DNA of 50,664 nt from a virus: the IMG/VR virus record IMGVR_UViG_3300033149_003997, positions 1 to 50,664 of that record. One strand, given 5' to 3'. Shown in pieces: positions 15,437 through 22,938 of the stretch (positions are counted from its first letter, which is position 1; each line of letters starts with the position of its first letter). A program made the translations under genes and the position numbers. The notes beneath the pieces were generated by a model that saw nothing but the letters and a program-made list of their open reading frames with translations, was not told the origin of the DNA and made no database searches.

Positions 15437-15629
15437 AGGCACCTACGAAGAAGCCATATCCGCCTTTGAGGAGGCACTCTGGGAGGCGGGAATCCTCCCG
15501 GAGGACGAGAATCTGAACGCGTCCGATCTCGGGTATGGGGGGGGCACCTCGCTCCGCCATGTGCTCGAAACCACTGGCCTCCTCCATTACGGCGAGGGGG
15601 CCGACGTTCCCACGCTGGAGAAGATCTGA
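15390..15629 (+). CDS. Early-operon small protein, unknown
   Basis: A 79-residue acidic protein starting MKFGISIPGQKD with a helix TYEEAISAFEEALWEAG. GAAGGGAGAATGG precedes the ATG. It overlaps the preceding gene by 47 bp. The mRNA continues into the triple-hairpin element. Confidence 0.65.
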   Translation: MKFGISIPGQKDVTTEGTYEEAISAFEEALWEAGILPEDENLNASDLGYGGGTSLRHVLETTGLLHYGEGADVPTLEKI

Positions 15630-15635
15630 GCCGAA

Positions 15636-15699
15636 ACGCCCCACGCGGGGCGTCGCGCAGGACTGACCGCCTGCGCCTGACGAGGCAGGTTGCCGTCAG
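15636..15699 (+). other. Three consecutive hairpins in the early transcript
   Basis: Back-to-back perfect stems: ACGCCCC/GGGGCGT (15636-15653), GCGCAGG/CCTGCGC (15655-15676), and CTGAC/GTCAG with an inner GGCA/TGCC (15677-15699). No U-run follows any of them, so they are not simple terminators. They fill the gap before the AGTCCAGGAGG site of the next gene and may act as a structured leader or antitermination-type element. Confidence 0.6.
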
Positions 15700-15722
15700 A
15701 CTAAGTCCAGGAGGGGGATAGA

Positions 15723-15977
15723 GTGGCGCCCCAATACGAAATCAAAGGTAGAACGCCAGAAGGCAAAGTAATGTTGGCGGCAGTCGTCGTAGAAAAGGGC
15801 GGAATGATATCGGAAACACCAAGCGGCGCATGGCTCGCCGACTGCATTGACACGCCCAGACTCCAAGACGACATAATGCACGCCTTCGGCGACAAGTGCC
15901 ACGACCTAGATCTGTGGCTCTGGGAAGGGAACCAGCAATTATATCCGGCCTACCTGCGTAAGGTTGACGACCTGTAG
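15723..15977 (+). CDS. Early-operon small protein, unknown
   Basis: An 84-residue protein from a GTG start with GGAGGGGG upstream. The N-terminal half looks like beta strands (YEIKGRTPEGKVMLAAVVV). No family recognised. It is preceded by the hairpin element. Confidence 0.65.
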   Translation: MAPQYEIKGRTPEGKVMLAAVVVEKGGMISETPSGAWLADCIDTPRLQDDIMHAFGDKCHDLDLWLWEGNQQLYPAYLRKVDDL

Positions 15978-15992
15978 AAAGGGGACTAAACA

Positions 15993-16160
15993 ATGGCCGA
16001 GCCGACGATCGCACTGCACTTCCGGACTTCGGTTGAGCTCTCGGAGCGAGTTGCCCAGGCGGCTTTTGCACTGGGCTGGACGAAAAAGGATGTCGTGGAG
16101 GCGTGCCTACGGGCGCACCTCCCAGAGTTAGAGATGCAGGCGCAGAAGCAGTCCGAGTAA
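15993..16160 (+). CDS. Ribbon-helix-helix-like small regulator
   Basis: A 55-residue protein with a short strand (TIALHFRTS) followed by two helices (VELSERVAQAAFALG and TKKDVVEACLRAHL), the order and length of Arc/CopG-type ribbon-helix-helix DNA-binding domains. AAAGGGGA stands upstream of the ATG. It is a candidate regulator of the early promoter or of the 11-bp site array. Assigned from the secondary-structure pattern only. Confidence 0.55.
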   Translation: MAEPTIALHFRTSVELSERVAQAAFALGWTKKDVVEACLRAHLPELEMQAQKQSE

Positions 16161-16210
16161 ACCCAATTGGCCTGGCCGGGGGCCTTGTACCCGGCAGAGA
16201 GGGGATCAAA

Positions 16211-16558
16211 ATGACCATCTCAATCAAGAAGACTATCCACCACGACGCGGAGGCTCTACGACCCGAAATTACTGTTAAGGAGACATATCGGCTAGATGGC
16301 GCGCGGATCATACGTGCCTACCTGGGGCGAGACTTGTGTCACGTCAACCCGGCGTGGGATTGTGAAACCTGTGACTTCTGCCAGCGGGTCGAACCGCAGG
16401 GGCACCTCGAGTGCACTGCGCCCGAGCAGGCCCAGGTCGTCGGGATCAGCGAGATTTTGAGGCAGCTTCCCCACCTTGAGGAGTACGAGATCGAAGACCT
16501 GCTGCGAGACGAAAAGGATCACGCCTTCGACTTGACGGAGTGTGACGAGGAGGAGTAA
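16211..16558 (+). CDS. Cys-containing early protein, unknown
   Basis: A 115-residue protein from the ATG at 16211, preceded by GAGAGGGG. The middle has CETCDFC and further cysteines on both sides, suggesting a metal-binding fold; the C-terminus is acidic. It is the last gene before the integrase region. Confidence 0.65.
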   Translation: MTISIKKTIHHDAEALRPEITVKETYRLDGARIIRAYLGRDLCHVNPAWDCETCDFCQRVEPQGHLECTAPEQAQVVGISEILRQLPHLEEYEIEDLLRDEKDHAFDLTECDEEE

Positions 16559-16617
16559 AATCATAGTGCGCCGTATGAGTGGTCTCACGGTGCAAGAGCT
16601 GAATCCCTCTGATGCCT

Positions 16618-16660
16618 CTCCCCGCTAGGGGAGTTGGCGCTTTATAGGGGAATAATTCCC
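16618..16660. other. Hairpin and palindrome between early genes and integrase
   Basis: CTCCCC/GGGGAG with a GCTA loop (16618-16633) may weakly terminate the early transcript; only TTTAT follows. The 13-bp palindrome GGGAATAATTCCC (16648-16660) lies 70 bp beyond the 3' end of the convergent integrase gene, a position where attP or accessory integrase sites could lie. No tRNA-like sequence is present. Confidence 0.4.
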
Positions 16661-16685
16661 AACTACACACCGATGGTCCCATATG

Positions 16686-16707
16686 AAAACCCCCTCCGAA
16701 GAGAGGG
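16686..16707 (-). terminator. Terminator of the integrase gene
   Basis: On the minus strand, CCCTC pairs with GAGGG around a short loop and is followed by GGTTTTC, 24 bp after the integrase stop. Confidence 0.65.
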
Positions 16708-16730
16708 CCTTACTCTGTAACCCAAACTAC

Positions 16731-17705
16731 TTAAACCGTGACAGCTTGCGTAGCCAGGGGGTGCGAGGTAATATAGTGGCGGCGCACATGTTCCCGGCTG
16801 ACGTGGAGATAGACCTGAGTGCTCTGAAGAGACGCATGCCCCAAGAGCTCTTGCACAGCCGTTAATGGGGCACCGTGTTCAACCAGGTGGGTTGCACACG
16901 TATGTCGGAGGGTGTGCGCTTTTACCTTCCTTATTCCCGCTCTTCTTGACGCAGTGGCTAACAGACGGGAAACAGCCATTCGCGATAATCTCTCACTACC
17001 GTATCCGATAAACAGCGCCAGTGAATCGTCCCATCGGGGGAACTTTTTCCGCCAGTGGCTGATCCACTCGTCGAGAAGTTCCAGCACCGATTCACAAACA
17101 CAGACAATCCGGTCTTTGGATAGCTTGGCATGTCTCACTCGTATTTCACCACCTTCCCAGTTGATATCGTCCAAGTCTAACCCTACCAGCTCCCCAACCC
17201 GCAACCCGGTGGCATAGAGCAAAGTGCAGGCAGTCCGGTCGCGGAACCCAATAGGAGTGTTGGGAAAGGAGCCCAGTAGTCTCGCCGTTTGATTCTCTGT
17301 CAGTACATTAGGTAGCGACTTTCGTTGTGCGGTAGGTGGCTTGATGCCGTCAAAGGGGTTGCTCTTAGCTTTTTCCTCACTTTGCAGGAATTGATAATAC
17401 ACTCGGAGCATGGACTGAATTCGCACTATAGTGGAAGGTTTATATTCGCCTATCAACTCGTCTACAAAAGCCGCGGCGGTGTACAAATCGGCATCGGTAA
17501 GGCCTAACTGCTGCCCAAGTAGGTAGTCGTGCCAGCGCGCAATCCACAGACAATACCAGTCGATGCGCGGTTGGCTCGTAACGCCCTGCCTGTACCGTAG
17601 GTAGTGACGGAACCGTCCAAGCATATCGACCACCTTCCGTGTTTTTTGGGGTTCTGTATTCTTCGTTAAAAACCCGCCAATTCTTGCAGCTTTCAAAACA
17701 TTCAA
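16731..17705 (-). CDS. int: Tyrosine recombinase (phage integrase)
   Basis: A 324-residue site-specific recombinase of XerC/D-like build. It has an N-terminal SAM-like DNA-binding domain (about 20-130) and a catalytic domain with Arg169 (TGLRVGEL), Lys194, HTLRH (His264, Arg267), GH at 289-290 and the nucleophile Tyr299. All catalytic residues are present. The ATG has AGAAGGGA upstream. It would insert and excise the phage genome, marking the phage as temperate. A terminator-like hairpin just upstream separates it from the repressor transcript. Confidence 0.93.
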   Translation of the reverse strand: MNVLKAARIGGFLTKNTEPQKTRKVVDMLGRFRHYLRYRQGVTSQPRIDWYCLWIARWHDYLLGQQLGLTDADLYTAAAFVDELIGEYKPSTIVRIQSMLRVYYQFLQSEEKAKSNPFDGIKPPTAQRKSLPNVLTENQTARLLGSFPNTPIGFRDRTACTLLYATGLRVGELVGLDLDDINWEGGEIRVRHAKLSKDRIVCVCESVLELLDEWISHWRKKFPRWDDSLALFIGYGSERLSRMAVSRLLATASRRAGIRKVKAHTLRHTCATHLVEHGAPLTAVQELLGHASLQSTQVYLHVSREHVRRHYITSHPLATQAVTV

Positions 17706-17722
17706 ATCCCTTCTAGAAATTG

Positions 17723-17744
17723 AAAACTCACCGCATACGGCGAG
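17723..17744 (-). terminator. Terminator between repressor and integrase
   Basis: On the minus strand, CTCGCCG pairs with CGGTGAG (one G-U pair) around TATG and is followed by TTTTC. It ends 18 bp before the integrase start, so it would stop repressor mRNA and keep integrase low in the lysogen. Confidence 0.7.
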
Positions 17745-17787
17745 TCCCTGCTCAACTTGTCCTTTTTCCTGTTGGCTGTTAGCCGTT

Positions 17788-17805
17788 ACAATTCTGGCGA
17801 ATTGT
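17788..17805. other. Perfect 7-bp inverted repeat upstream of integrase
   Basis: ACAATTC and GAATTGT flank TGGC. No U-run follows on either strand. It lies between the repressor stop and integrase and could be a protein-binding site (excisionase, integrase arm or operator). Confidence 0.4.
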
Positions 17806-17819
17806 ATCAGCTCACAGCC

Positions 17820-18185
17820 TCACGCACAAGCTACTTGCGCGATCATCGGCGAGCTAAAACCCGCTGATGTCATCGGATCAGCGGCTAATCTCGCCAATCG
17901 CCAAAAGGCATACTGAACAACCTCTTTGCGCTCTGCCTCCGGCAACTCACGCATGAGGCGCGTCAGCGCATTCTCCTCGGTTGGCTCGTCAATAAACACA
18001 GCTGGAGAAACACCTAAAGTATCGGCTATCTGAGCCAGAACTCGCAAACTAGGCATTTGGTGCCCATTTTCAATTGCGCTTATATAGCTCTGGGTGACAC
18101 CAGCGCCATCCGCCAAGTCACTACCCCTAAGCCCCGCCTGTTTACGATACATACGAACTCGCGCTCCCAATACCTTCAAATCCAC
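17820..18185 (-). CDS. CI-like XRE repressor
   Basis: A 121-residue protein from the GTG at 18185, which has GAGGAGGTGGG upstream; a longer frame would run through the promoter. The N-terminal helix-turn-helix of the XRE/HTH_3 family is clear (GSDLADGAGVTQSYISAIENGHQMPSL), followed by LAQIADTLGVSP. No C-terminal peptidase domain is present, so it is not a LexA-type self-cleaving repressor. It is transcribed divergently from the Cro-like gene and is the probable lysogeny repressor. Confidence 0.85.
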   Translation of the reverse strand: MDLKVLGARVRMYRKQAGLRGSDLADGAGVTQSYISAIENGHQMPSLRVLAQIADTLGVSPAVFIDEPTEENALTRLMRELPEAERKEVVQYAFWRLARLAADPMTSAGFSSPMIAQVACA

Positions 18186-18208
18186 TACACCCACCTCCTC
18201 GCCCTTAC

Positions 18209-18237
18209 AGAGTACCACATAATGAAATATATCACAA
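18209..18237 (-). promoter_or_regulatory. Repressor promoter (leftward)
   Basis: On the minus strand TTGTGA and TACTCT are spaced by 17 bp, about 24 bp before the repressor GTG. Confidence 0.65.
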
Positions 18238-18238
18238 G

Positions 18239-18333
18239 GGGTTATGCAGAAAGCCGACAACATTTCCAGAGTTCTGCACAGTAATTTCAACTCAACCTAA
18301 AGAAACAACCGGAATATGGCTTGACGCATAACC
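18239..18333. promoter_or_regulatory. Candidate switch operators (paired GCATAACC sites)
   Basis: GGTTATGC at 18239-18246 and its inverse GCATAACC at 18326-18333 abut or overlap the -35 regions of the two divergent promoters. The second is joined by a CACCGGTG palindrome at 18332-18339. The symmetric placement suggests binding sites for the repressor and the Cro-like protein. Confidence 0.5.
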
Positions 18334-18350
18334 ACCGGTGATGTTATATT
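18321..18350 (+). promoter_or_regulatory. Early rightward promoter of the switch
   Basis: TTGACG (18321-18326) and TATATT (18345-18350) are spaced by 18 bp, or by 17 bp using TTATAT. It stands 30 bp before the Cro-like gene. Confidence 0.75.
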
Positions 18351-18379
18351 AGATATGGTTGGAACTGGAGGGCAGTAGA

Positions 18380-18589
18380 ATGGCCGAGGTAACGTCACTT
18401 AGGGTGGCAAGGGAAGCACTAGGGCTAAGCCAACAAGAGCTGGGGGAGCGCCTGGGCGTCTACCAGTCCTACGTTTCTATGGTTGAGGGGGGGCACAGAA
18501 CACCAAGCCTCCCTGTAGCCCATCGTTGGGCGGAGACCTTGGAATTAGACGTTGACCGTTTCTGCGATCTTCTCAAAAAGGAGGGATAA
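18380..18589 (+). CDS. Cro-like XRE regulator
   Basis: A 69-residue helix-turn-helix protein (LSQQELGERLGVYQSYVSMVEGGHRTPSL) covering just the XRE domain, the usual size of Cro. The ATG at 18380 has GGAGGG upstream; an earlier in-frame ATG overlaps the promoter start region. It is divergent from the CI-like gene and first in the recombination and replication operon. Confidence 0.85.
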   Translation: MAEVTSLRVAREALGLSQQELGERLGVYQSYVSMVEGGHRTPSLPVAHRWAETLELDVDRFCDLLKKEG

Positions 18590-18591
18590 CC

Positions 18592-18840
18592 ATGGCACTA
18601 GTGATCAGCCTCGAGGATAACGAGGCCGAGGACAGGCCCCTGAAGGCAGAGGCACACAAAATCAACGGGCAGTGGTCACTCCATCTGGTCCGGGGAGACA
18701 AGGACCTATATGTCACACTCAGTCAAGCCGACTGGGAGAAGGTCTGCAGGGCAATCCAGCCGCTCCAGCGGGACGTTTTTTCCTGGTGTCGGTGGAGAAG
18801 GCAAAAACTAACGGAAGCAGGCGCGAAGGTAACCACATAA
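18592..18840 (+). CDS. Small protein after Cro, unknown
   Basis: An 82-residue protein with an acidic N-terminus, a beta-like middle (KINGQWSLHLVRGDKDLYVTLS) and a helical basic C-terminus. AAGGAGGGATAACC precedes the ATG. The family is not recognised. Confidence 0.65.
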   Translation: MALVISLEDNEAEDRPLKAEAHKINGQWSLHLVRGDKDLYVTLSQADWEKVCRAIQPLQRDVFSWCRWRRQKLTEAGAKVTT

Positions 18841-18908
18841 CCCCAGTCCAGGAGGTAAGGTCACTTGCGCCTGCTCCTCCAGGATAGCACGAAAGGAGTG
18901 ACAACACA

Positions 18909-19865
18909 ATGGCAATGCCTCTACGAGCCGAGGTTCTCTGCTCCACAAAGGATATGGACCGCGTGGAATGGCTGAGGTGGCGTAAGAAGGGGATCGGCTC
19001 TTCAGACGCCGCCGCTGTGGCGGGGGTAAGCCGCTGGAGTGGTCCCATAGCGGTCTACTTAGACAAAGTACAGGACATCTCACCGGACGACGAGACAGAC
19101 AACGAGGCCATGCAGTGGGGCACCATCCTGGAAGACGTGGTGGCCTCTGAGTTCGCACGTCGGACAGGCCTCAAGGTACAGCGTAGGAACGCGATCCTCC
19201 AACACCCCGAATATGCGCACATGCTCGCAAACATAGATAGGCTGATTGTCGACCCCGAGAACGGCTGGGGGGTCCTTGAAGTCAAGACGACCGGGGCTTG
19301 GAATAAGGACGAGTGGGCGGACGGCAAGGTGCCCGAGGAGGTCCAGGTCCAGGTCCAGCATCAGCTAGCCGTCACGGGGCTGGAATACGCCTATGTGGCG
19401 GTTCTCATCGGTGGGCAACAGTACCAGCACGCACGCATAGACAGGGACGAAGAGGTCATTTCGGCCCTCGTCCAGATAGAATCTGACTTCTGGAAACTGG
19501 TAGAGAACCGGACCCCGCCCGAAATGGACGGCACAGGTGCGGCCTCAGACCTACTCGCCGCCCTGTATCCCACCGCCGAAGAGGGAGAACCCATAGAACT
19601 CCCGCCCACCGCAGAGCAACTCATAGCCGAATATCAAGCTGCTAGCGCAGACGAAAAGGCCGCCAAGGCACGGAAAGACGCTGCGGCTAACGGCCTCAAG
19701 TCCCTGCTCGGTAGCCGCGAACAGGGCTTCTGCGGGGATCGAGTGGTGTCTTGGAAACAGGTCACCAGTACCCGGTTCGACAGCAAGGCGCTCCGGAAAG
19801 CGCGCCCTGACATCTACCAGGATTTCTGCACGCAGAGCGAATATCGGCGGTTCACGGTCCGCTGA
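18909..19865 (+). CDS. YqaJ-type (lambda-exonuclease-like) recombination nuclease
   Basis: A 318-residue PD-(D/E)XK exonuclease that would resect double-stranded ends to feed RecT. Motifs are an N-terminal RxxGIGSSDAAAVAG, then MQWGTILEDVV, IDRLI with the metal aspartate, the LEVKTT E-x-K pair and the QVQHQL helix. The C-terminal third is an Ala- and Glu-rich helical tail ending with a REQGFCGDRVVSWK strand typical of this family. The AAAGGAG site at about 18892 decides the start. It is followed at once by recT. Confidence 0.9.
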   Translation: MAMPLRAEVLCSTKDMDRVEWLRWRKKGIGSSDAAAVAGVSRWSGPIAVYLDKVQDISPDDETDNEAMQWGTILEDVVASEFARRTGLKVQRRNAILQHPEYAHMLANIDRLIVDPENGWGVLEVKTTGAWNKDEWADGKVPEEVQVQVQHQLAVTGLEYAYVAVLIGGQQYQHARIDRDEEVISALVQIESDFWKLVENRTPPEMDGTGAASDLLAALYPTAEEGEPIELPPTAEQLIAEYQAASADEKAAKARKDAAANGLKSLLGSREQGFCGDRVVSWKQVTSTRFDSKALRKARPDIYQDFCTQSEYRRFTVR

Positions 19866-19881
19866 GAAGGAGGGAATTATA

Positions 19882-20700
19882 ATGCCTAAAGACCTGAAGG
19901 AAAAACTGAACGAGAAGGCCGTCACCCCTACCAAGGGCAAGCGACCGGAAATGGCGATCCGGGAGTATCTGGAGCGGCAGAAGTCCGAGATACAGCGGGC
20001 ACTGCCTAAGCACCTGGACGCTGAGAGGCTTACCCGGATCGCAATGACGACTATCCGCCTCAACCCCCAGCTACAGCAATGCACCGTAGCGAGCCTTTTA
20101 GGAGCGGTCATGCAGGCCGCACAGCTCGGCCTTGAACCGGGGCTCCTCGGACACTGCTATCTCATCCCCTTCAAAAACAACAAGAAGGGGACCCACGAAG
20201 TCCAGTTCATGATCGGTTACAAAGGTATGATCGACCTGGCGAGGCGGAGCGGAAACATCCAGAGCATATATGCCCACGAGGTTCGGGAAAATGACGAGTT
20301 CGAGTATGAGTACGGATTGCAGCCCAAACTCGTTCACAAGCCCGCCATGTCCGACCGCGGCAAGGTAATCGGATACTACGCTGTCGCGCACTTCAAAGAC
20401 GGTGGCTACCAGTTTGAGTTCATGCCGATGGAAAAGGTCGAGGAACGGCGGCAGCGGTCTGCGGCGGCCAAAAGTGGGCCGTGGGTGACCGATTTTGACG
20501 AGATGGCCAAAAAGACGGTTATCCGCTACATGTTCAAGTACCTGCCCGTCTCGGTTGAGATACAACAGAGCATTGCCCATGACGAGACGGTCAAGGCCAG
20601 TCCCGAAGACGAACCCCACCACCCCGATCAGGAAGACTACATCGACATCGGCGATCCGCCGCCCGTAGAAGACGGCGACGTTGACCTGGGGGTGGGCTAA
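19882..20700 (+). CDS. recT: RecT single-strand annealing protein
   Basis: A 272-residue protein matching RecT along its core: LxRIAMTTIRLNPQLQQC, GAVMQAAQLGLEPG, YLIPFKNN, VQFMIGYKGMIDLARRSG, then YGLQPKLVHKP and the MAKKTVIRYMFKYLP helix. It anneals complementary strands together with the upstream exonuclease. The acidic C-terminal tail (EDEPHHPDQEDYIDIGD) may contact SSB or other partners. AGGAGGG lies before the ATG. Confidence 0.93.
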   Translation: MPKDLKEKLNEKAVTPTKGKRPEMAIREYLERQKSEIQRALPKHLDAERLTRIAMTTIRLNPQLQQCTVASLLGAVMQAAQLGLEPGLLGHCYLIPFKNNKKGTHEVQFMIGYKGMIDLARRSGNIQSIYAHEVRENDEFEYEYGLQPKLVHKPAMSDRGKVIGYYAVAHFKDGGYQFEFMPMEKVEERRQRSAAAKSGPWVTDFDEMAKKTVIRYMFKYLPVSVEIQQSIAHDETVKASPEDEPHHPDQEDYIDIGDPPPVEDGDVDLGVG

Positions 20701-20895
20701 GTGTCTGCCACCCTTAATTGCGTACCCGATCCGACGCAGATAGGCCACCCCGGAGGGTTGAGTTCTAGGGACGGAGAGTATGTCGAGATAGTCAGGGAGG
20801 TATTACATGCGCTGCATGTCGCTCTGTGCAACGCGCAATACCACACCAAAGAAGACCTGGACGACATACTGGAGGCTGTGAAGGACAGCTATTGA
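20701..20895 (+). CDS. Small protein between recT and ssb, unknown
   Basis: A 64-residue protein from a GTG directly after the recT stop, using GGGGGTGGG within recT as its ribosome site. The second half is helical (VREVLHALHVALCNAQYHTKEDLDDILEAV). Function unknown. Confidence 0.6.
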   Translation: MSATLNCVPDPTQIGHPGGLSSRDGEYVEIVREVLHALHVALCNAQYHTKEDLDDILEAVKDSY

Positions 20896-20955
20896 GATAC
20901 ATCGTTGGGGGGCGGGGAATCAGGGGTTCCTCGCCCCCGGGAGGGAGTAGGGAAC

Positions 20956-21153
20956 ATGCTTTCAACAGATCCGAACATCGGGGCTGACCGGCGAGAGATC
21001 ACCCGCAGAGTATTAGCGCAAAATATACAGGAGGCCATTGCAGACGTGGCCCTGCCTTTGGTGGAGCAACTTATCGTAACCATAGCCAGGCAGCAAGCTC
21101 AGAAGACTGAGCGCTGGCTGTGGAGTGCCGAGTGCAAGGAGAATGCGGAATGA
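20956..21153 (+). CDS. Small helical protein before ssb, unknown
   Basis: A 65-residue protein from the ATG at 20956 behind GAGGGAGTAGGG. It is almost wholly helical (ITRRVLAQNIQEAIADVALPLVEQLIVTIARQ). Its stop overlaps the ssb ATG, so the two are coupled. Confidence 0.65.
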   Translation: MLSTDPNIGADRREITRRVLAQNIQEAIADVALPLVEQLIVTIARQQAQKTERWLWSAECKENAE

Positions 21154-21512
21154 ACACGGTCATTTTGATAGGCCGCCTGACCCGCGATCCCGACCTACGC
21201 TATACCGCCGGCGGAAACGCCAGCTGTTACTTCTGTCTAGCCGTGGACAGGCCGTTCACCAACCAGCAGGGCGAAAAGGAAACCGACTTCATCGACGTGG
21301 TCTGCTGGCGCAAGCTGGCCGAGACCGTGGGCAAGCATCTCGGTAAGGGCCGCCTAGTCGCCGTACAAGGCCGCCTGCAGACCCGTACCTACGAAAAGGA
21401 CGGGCAGAAGCGCAAGGCATACGAGGTAGTTGCAGAAAATGTCCGGTTCCTCGACTGGCCCAAAGGCGAGGACGCTTCCACCGCTGACGAAGACGACTTT
21501 CCCGAGTTCTAG
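21150..21512 (+). CDS. ssb: Single-stranded DNA-binding protein
   Basis: A 120-residue SSB. The OB-fold signature runs from MNTVILIGRLTRDPDLRYT through FIDVVCWRKLAETV, GKGRLVAVQGRLQTRTYE and EVVAENVRFLD. The tail ends in DDFPEF, the conserved acidic tip that recruits partner proteins. The ATG overlaps the previous stop (ATGA). Confidence 0.95.
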   Translation: MNTVILIGRLTRDPDLRYTAGGNASCYFCLAVDRPFTNQQGEKETDFIDVVCWRKLAETVGKHLGKGRLVAVQGRLQTRTYEKDGQKRKAYEVVAENVRFLDWPKGEDASTADEDDFPEF

Positions 21513-21539
21513 CCACACCCTGTGGGAGGGGGAAGAGGA

Positions 21540-21827
21540 ATGATACAACAGGTGAAGACTGACTTTGCGAGGTACAGCCTCATTGAGCTTTGCGCCATGA
21601 GGGACGAACTTGTCCAGTACTGGGAGGAGAGTGCGTTAGAGGAAGGCGCCCGGCTGGACAGTGCCTTATCTGCCATTGTTGGCCCGGAGTATAAGAAGCA
21701 GCGGGCCATGTATCTAAACGTGATAGGCACACCGCTCCTCCTAGAACTCACCCAGCGCATGCACGACTATATTCTTGCGCGGGTTGCCGTGTACCCTGAT
21801 GAGCTGGAACAGCAGCCTTCGTCGTAA
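21540..21827 (+). CDS. Small helical protein, unknown
   Basis: A 95-residue protein from the ATG at 21540 behind GGGAGGGGGAAGAGG. It is helical and acidic, with the segment LIELCAMRDELVQYWEESALEEGARLDSAL. The end overlaps the HNH gene. The family is not recognised. Confidence 0.65.
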   Translation: MIQQVKTDFARYSLIELCAMRDELVQYWEESALEEGARLDSALSAIVGPEYKKQRAMYLNVIGTPLLLELTQRMHDYILARVAVYPDELEQQPSS

Positions 21828-22143
21828 AACACCACTGCGCCAGAAGTCGCCGCTCAAACGTACCACTCCATTGAAAGCCAACAAACCGCTCAATCGCTCG
21901 AGATCACGGCTGAAGCGGCACTACAGAGGGATAGGTCCACAGCTGCGACGTTCGGTATTTGACCGGGACGGGTGGCGGTGTCAGCGGTGCGGGTCTACTC
22001 GGGGTCTGCACCCACACCACCTGAAGGCAAGGGGGCGGGGCGGGAAGGACGATCTAGGGAACCTGATTACGCTGTGCTTTGAGTGTCATCGCTGGGTACA
22101 CGAACACCCGGCGGAATCCAGGGAGAGGGGATTGCTGAGATGA
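21799..22143 (+). CDS. HNH endonuclease
   Basis: About 114 residues. The N-terminus is a basic, repetitive segment (RKTPLRQKSPLKRTTPLK). The HNH/zinc domain follows: RDGWRCQRCG, HPHHLKARGRGG, NLITLCFECHRWVHEHP, with two CxxC pairs and the central HH. It could act in DNA packaging, recombination or host DNA attack. Here it sits in the recombination block rather than beside terminase. The start is uncertain because no strong ribosome site is visible; the ATG at 21799 is the simplest. Confidence 0.85.
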   Translation: MSWNSSLRRKTPLRQKSPLKRTTPLKANKPLNRSRSRLKRHYRGIGPQLRRSVFDRDGWRCQRCGSTRGLHPHHLKARGRGGKDDLGNLITLCFECHRWVHEHPAESRERGLLR

Positions 22144-22289
22144 GTTACGACGAGGAGCACTGGGAGAAGCGGTGGGCGTACTACTGGGATAGAATGTTCG
22201 CTATCCAGCGGTGGGTGCCCTATATTGTGTTGGGTTTAGTGGTTGGCTGGATGGTGTATTGCACAGTCGCAAGGGGGTTGCTGCGGTGA
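22140..22289 (+). CDS. Small membrane protein
   Basis: A 49-residue protein: a Trp- and Tyr-rich N-terminus (EEHWEKRWAYYWDRM) and one transmembrane helix (VPYIVLGLVVGWMVYCTVA). GGGAGAGGGG lies upstream and the start overlaps the HNH stop. Confidence 0.65.
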   Translation: MSYDEEHWEKRWAYYWDRMFAIQRWVPYIVLGLVVGWMVYCTVARGLLR

Positions 22290-22645
22290 CCATACCGGAG
22301 GGACTCACAAAGATTCTCGAAGAGCTGGCGGCCAAGCTGGGCACCACGGTGGAACACCTATGGGCTGTGACAATCAAGCAGCAGGTGATGGTGGGTTGGT
22401 TCTGCTTCGTCGCTGGAATGCTTTTAACTGCAGTATCTATAGCCACCGCAATATATTGCTTTATTGTTGCGCAGCGACTGCGTAAGGGCAACCGTTACGG
22501 GTGGGAATATTGGTTGTTCGGGGCCGCCCTTTTTGGGCTGCCCTTTGTGGTTGCTATCGGTATTTACTTCTATGATGGAATATTCCGCCTAGCCAATCTA
22601 GACTACTATGCGTTTCGGGCCATTCTGGGGATGCTGGGCCAATGA
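22286..22645 (+). CDS. Three-helix membrane protein
   Basis: A 119-residue protein from a GTG overlapping the previous TGA. An amphipathic N-terminal helix is followed by transmembrane segments at roughly residues 36-58 and 73-95 and a hydrophobic C-terminal stretch. Function unknown; the paired small membrane genes suggest a local accessory unit. Confidence 0.65.
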   Translation: MTIPEGLTKILEELAAKLGTTVEHLWAVTIKQQVMVGWFCFVAGMLLTAVSIATAIYCFIVAQRLRKGNRYGWEYWLFGAALFGLPFVVAIGIYFYDGIFRLANLDYYAFRAILGMLGQ

Positions 22646-22938
22646 CCGCCCTGCTGAACGACATCTACCACGATGTTCTGGAAGCACTCTGCTGGCTCGC
22701 TGACCGGGCACCTCGCTTTATGCGGCGCTGGATACGGCTGATACTGCACCGAACCGGGCGGTTCTGTTGGGAGTGCCTTGTGCGGTGGGAATGGGCCGAG
22801 CCCGGCCGCCGCCGGGACCTGTTTTACGAAATCAACCCATGGGCGGGGGACGCGCGGCAATACTGCGGTGACAACTACAGCCACGGCTGCGGTGCCCCCT
22901 TTTGTGCGCTGAAGAAGAAGCGGGGAGAGCGACAATGA
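22642..22938 (+). CDS. Basic Cys- and Trp-containing protein, unknown
   Basis: A 98-residue protein with a helical N-terminus (LNDIYHDVLEALCWLADRAP), an Arg- and Trp-rich middle and a C-terminal cysteine cluster (QYCGDNYSHGCGAPFC). The ATG overlaps the previous stop. The family is not recognised. Confidence 0.65.
   Translation: MTALLNDIYHDVLEALCWLADRAPRFMRRWIRLILHRTGRFCWECLVRWEWAEPGRRRDLFYEINPWAGDARQYCGDNYSHGCGAPFCALKKKRGERQ

Noticed and set aside
16683-16865. Plus-strand ORF of 60 codons over the integrase 3' end
   Set aside because: It overlaps the integrase terminator and coding sequence and has no ribosome site.
21540-21827. Spo0E-like regulator
   Set aside because: The short helical region is only vaguely similar and lacks the characteristic SQELD-type motif.
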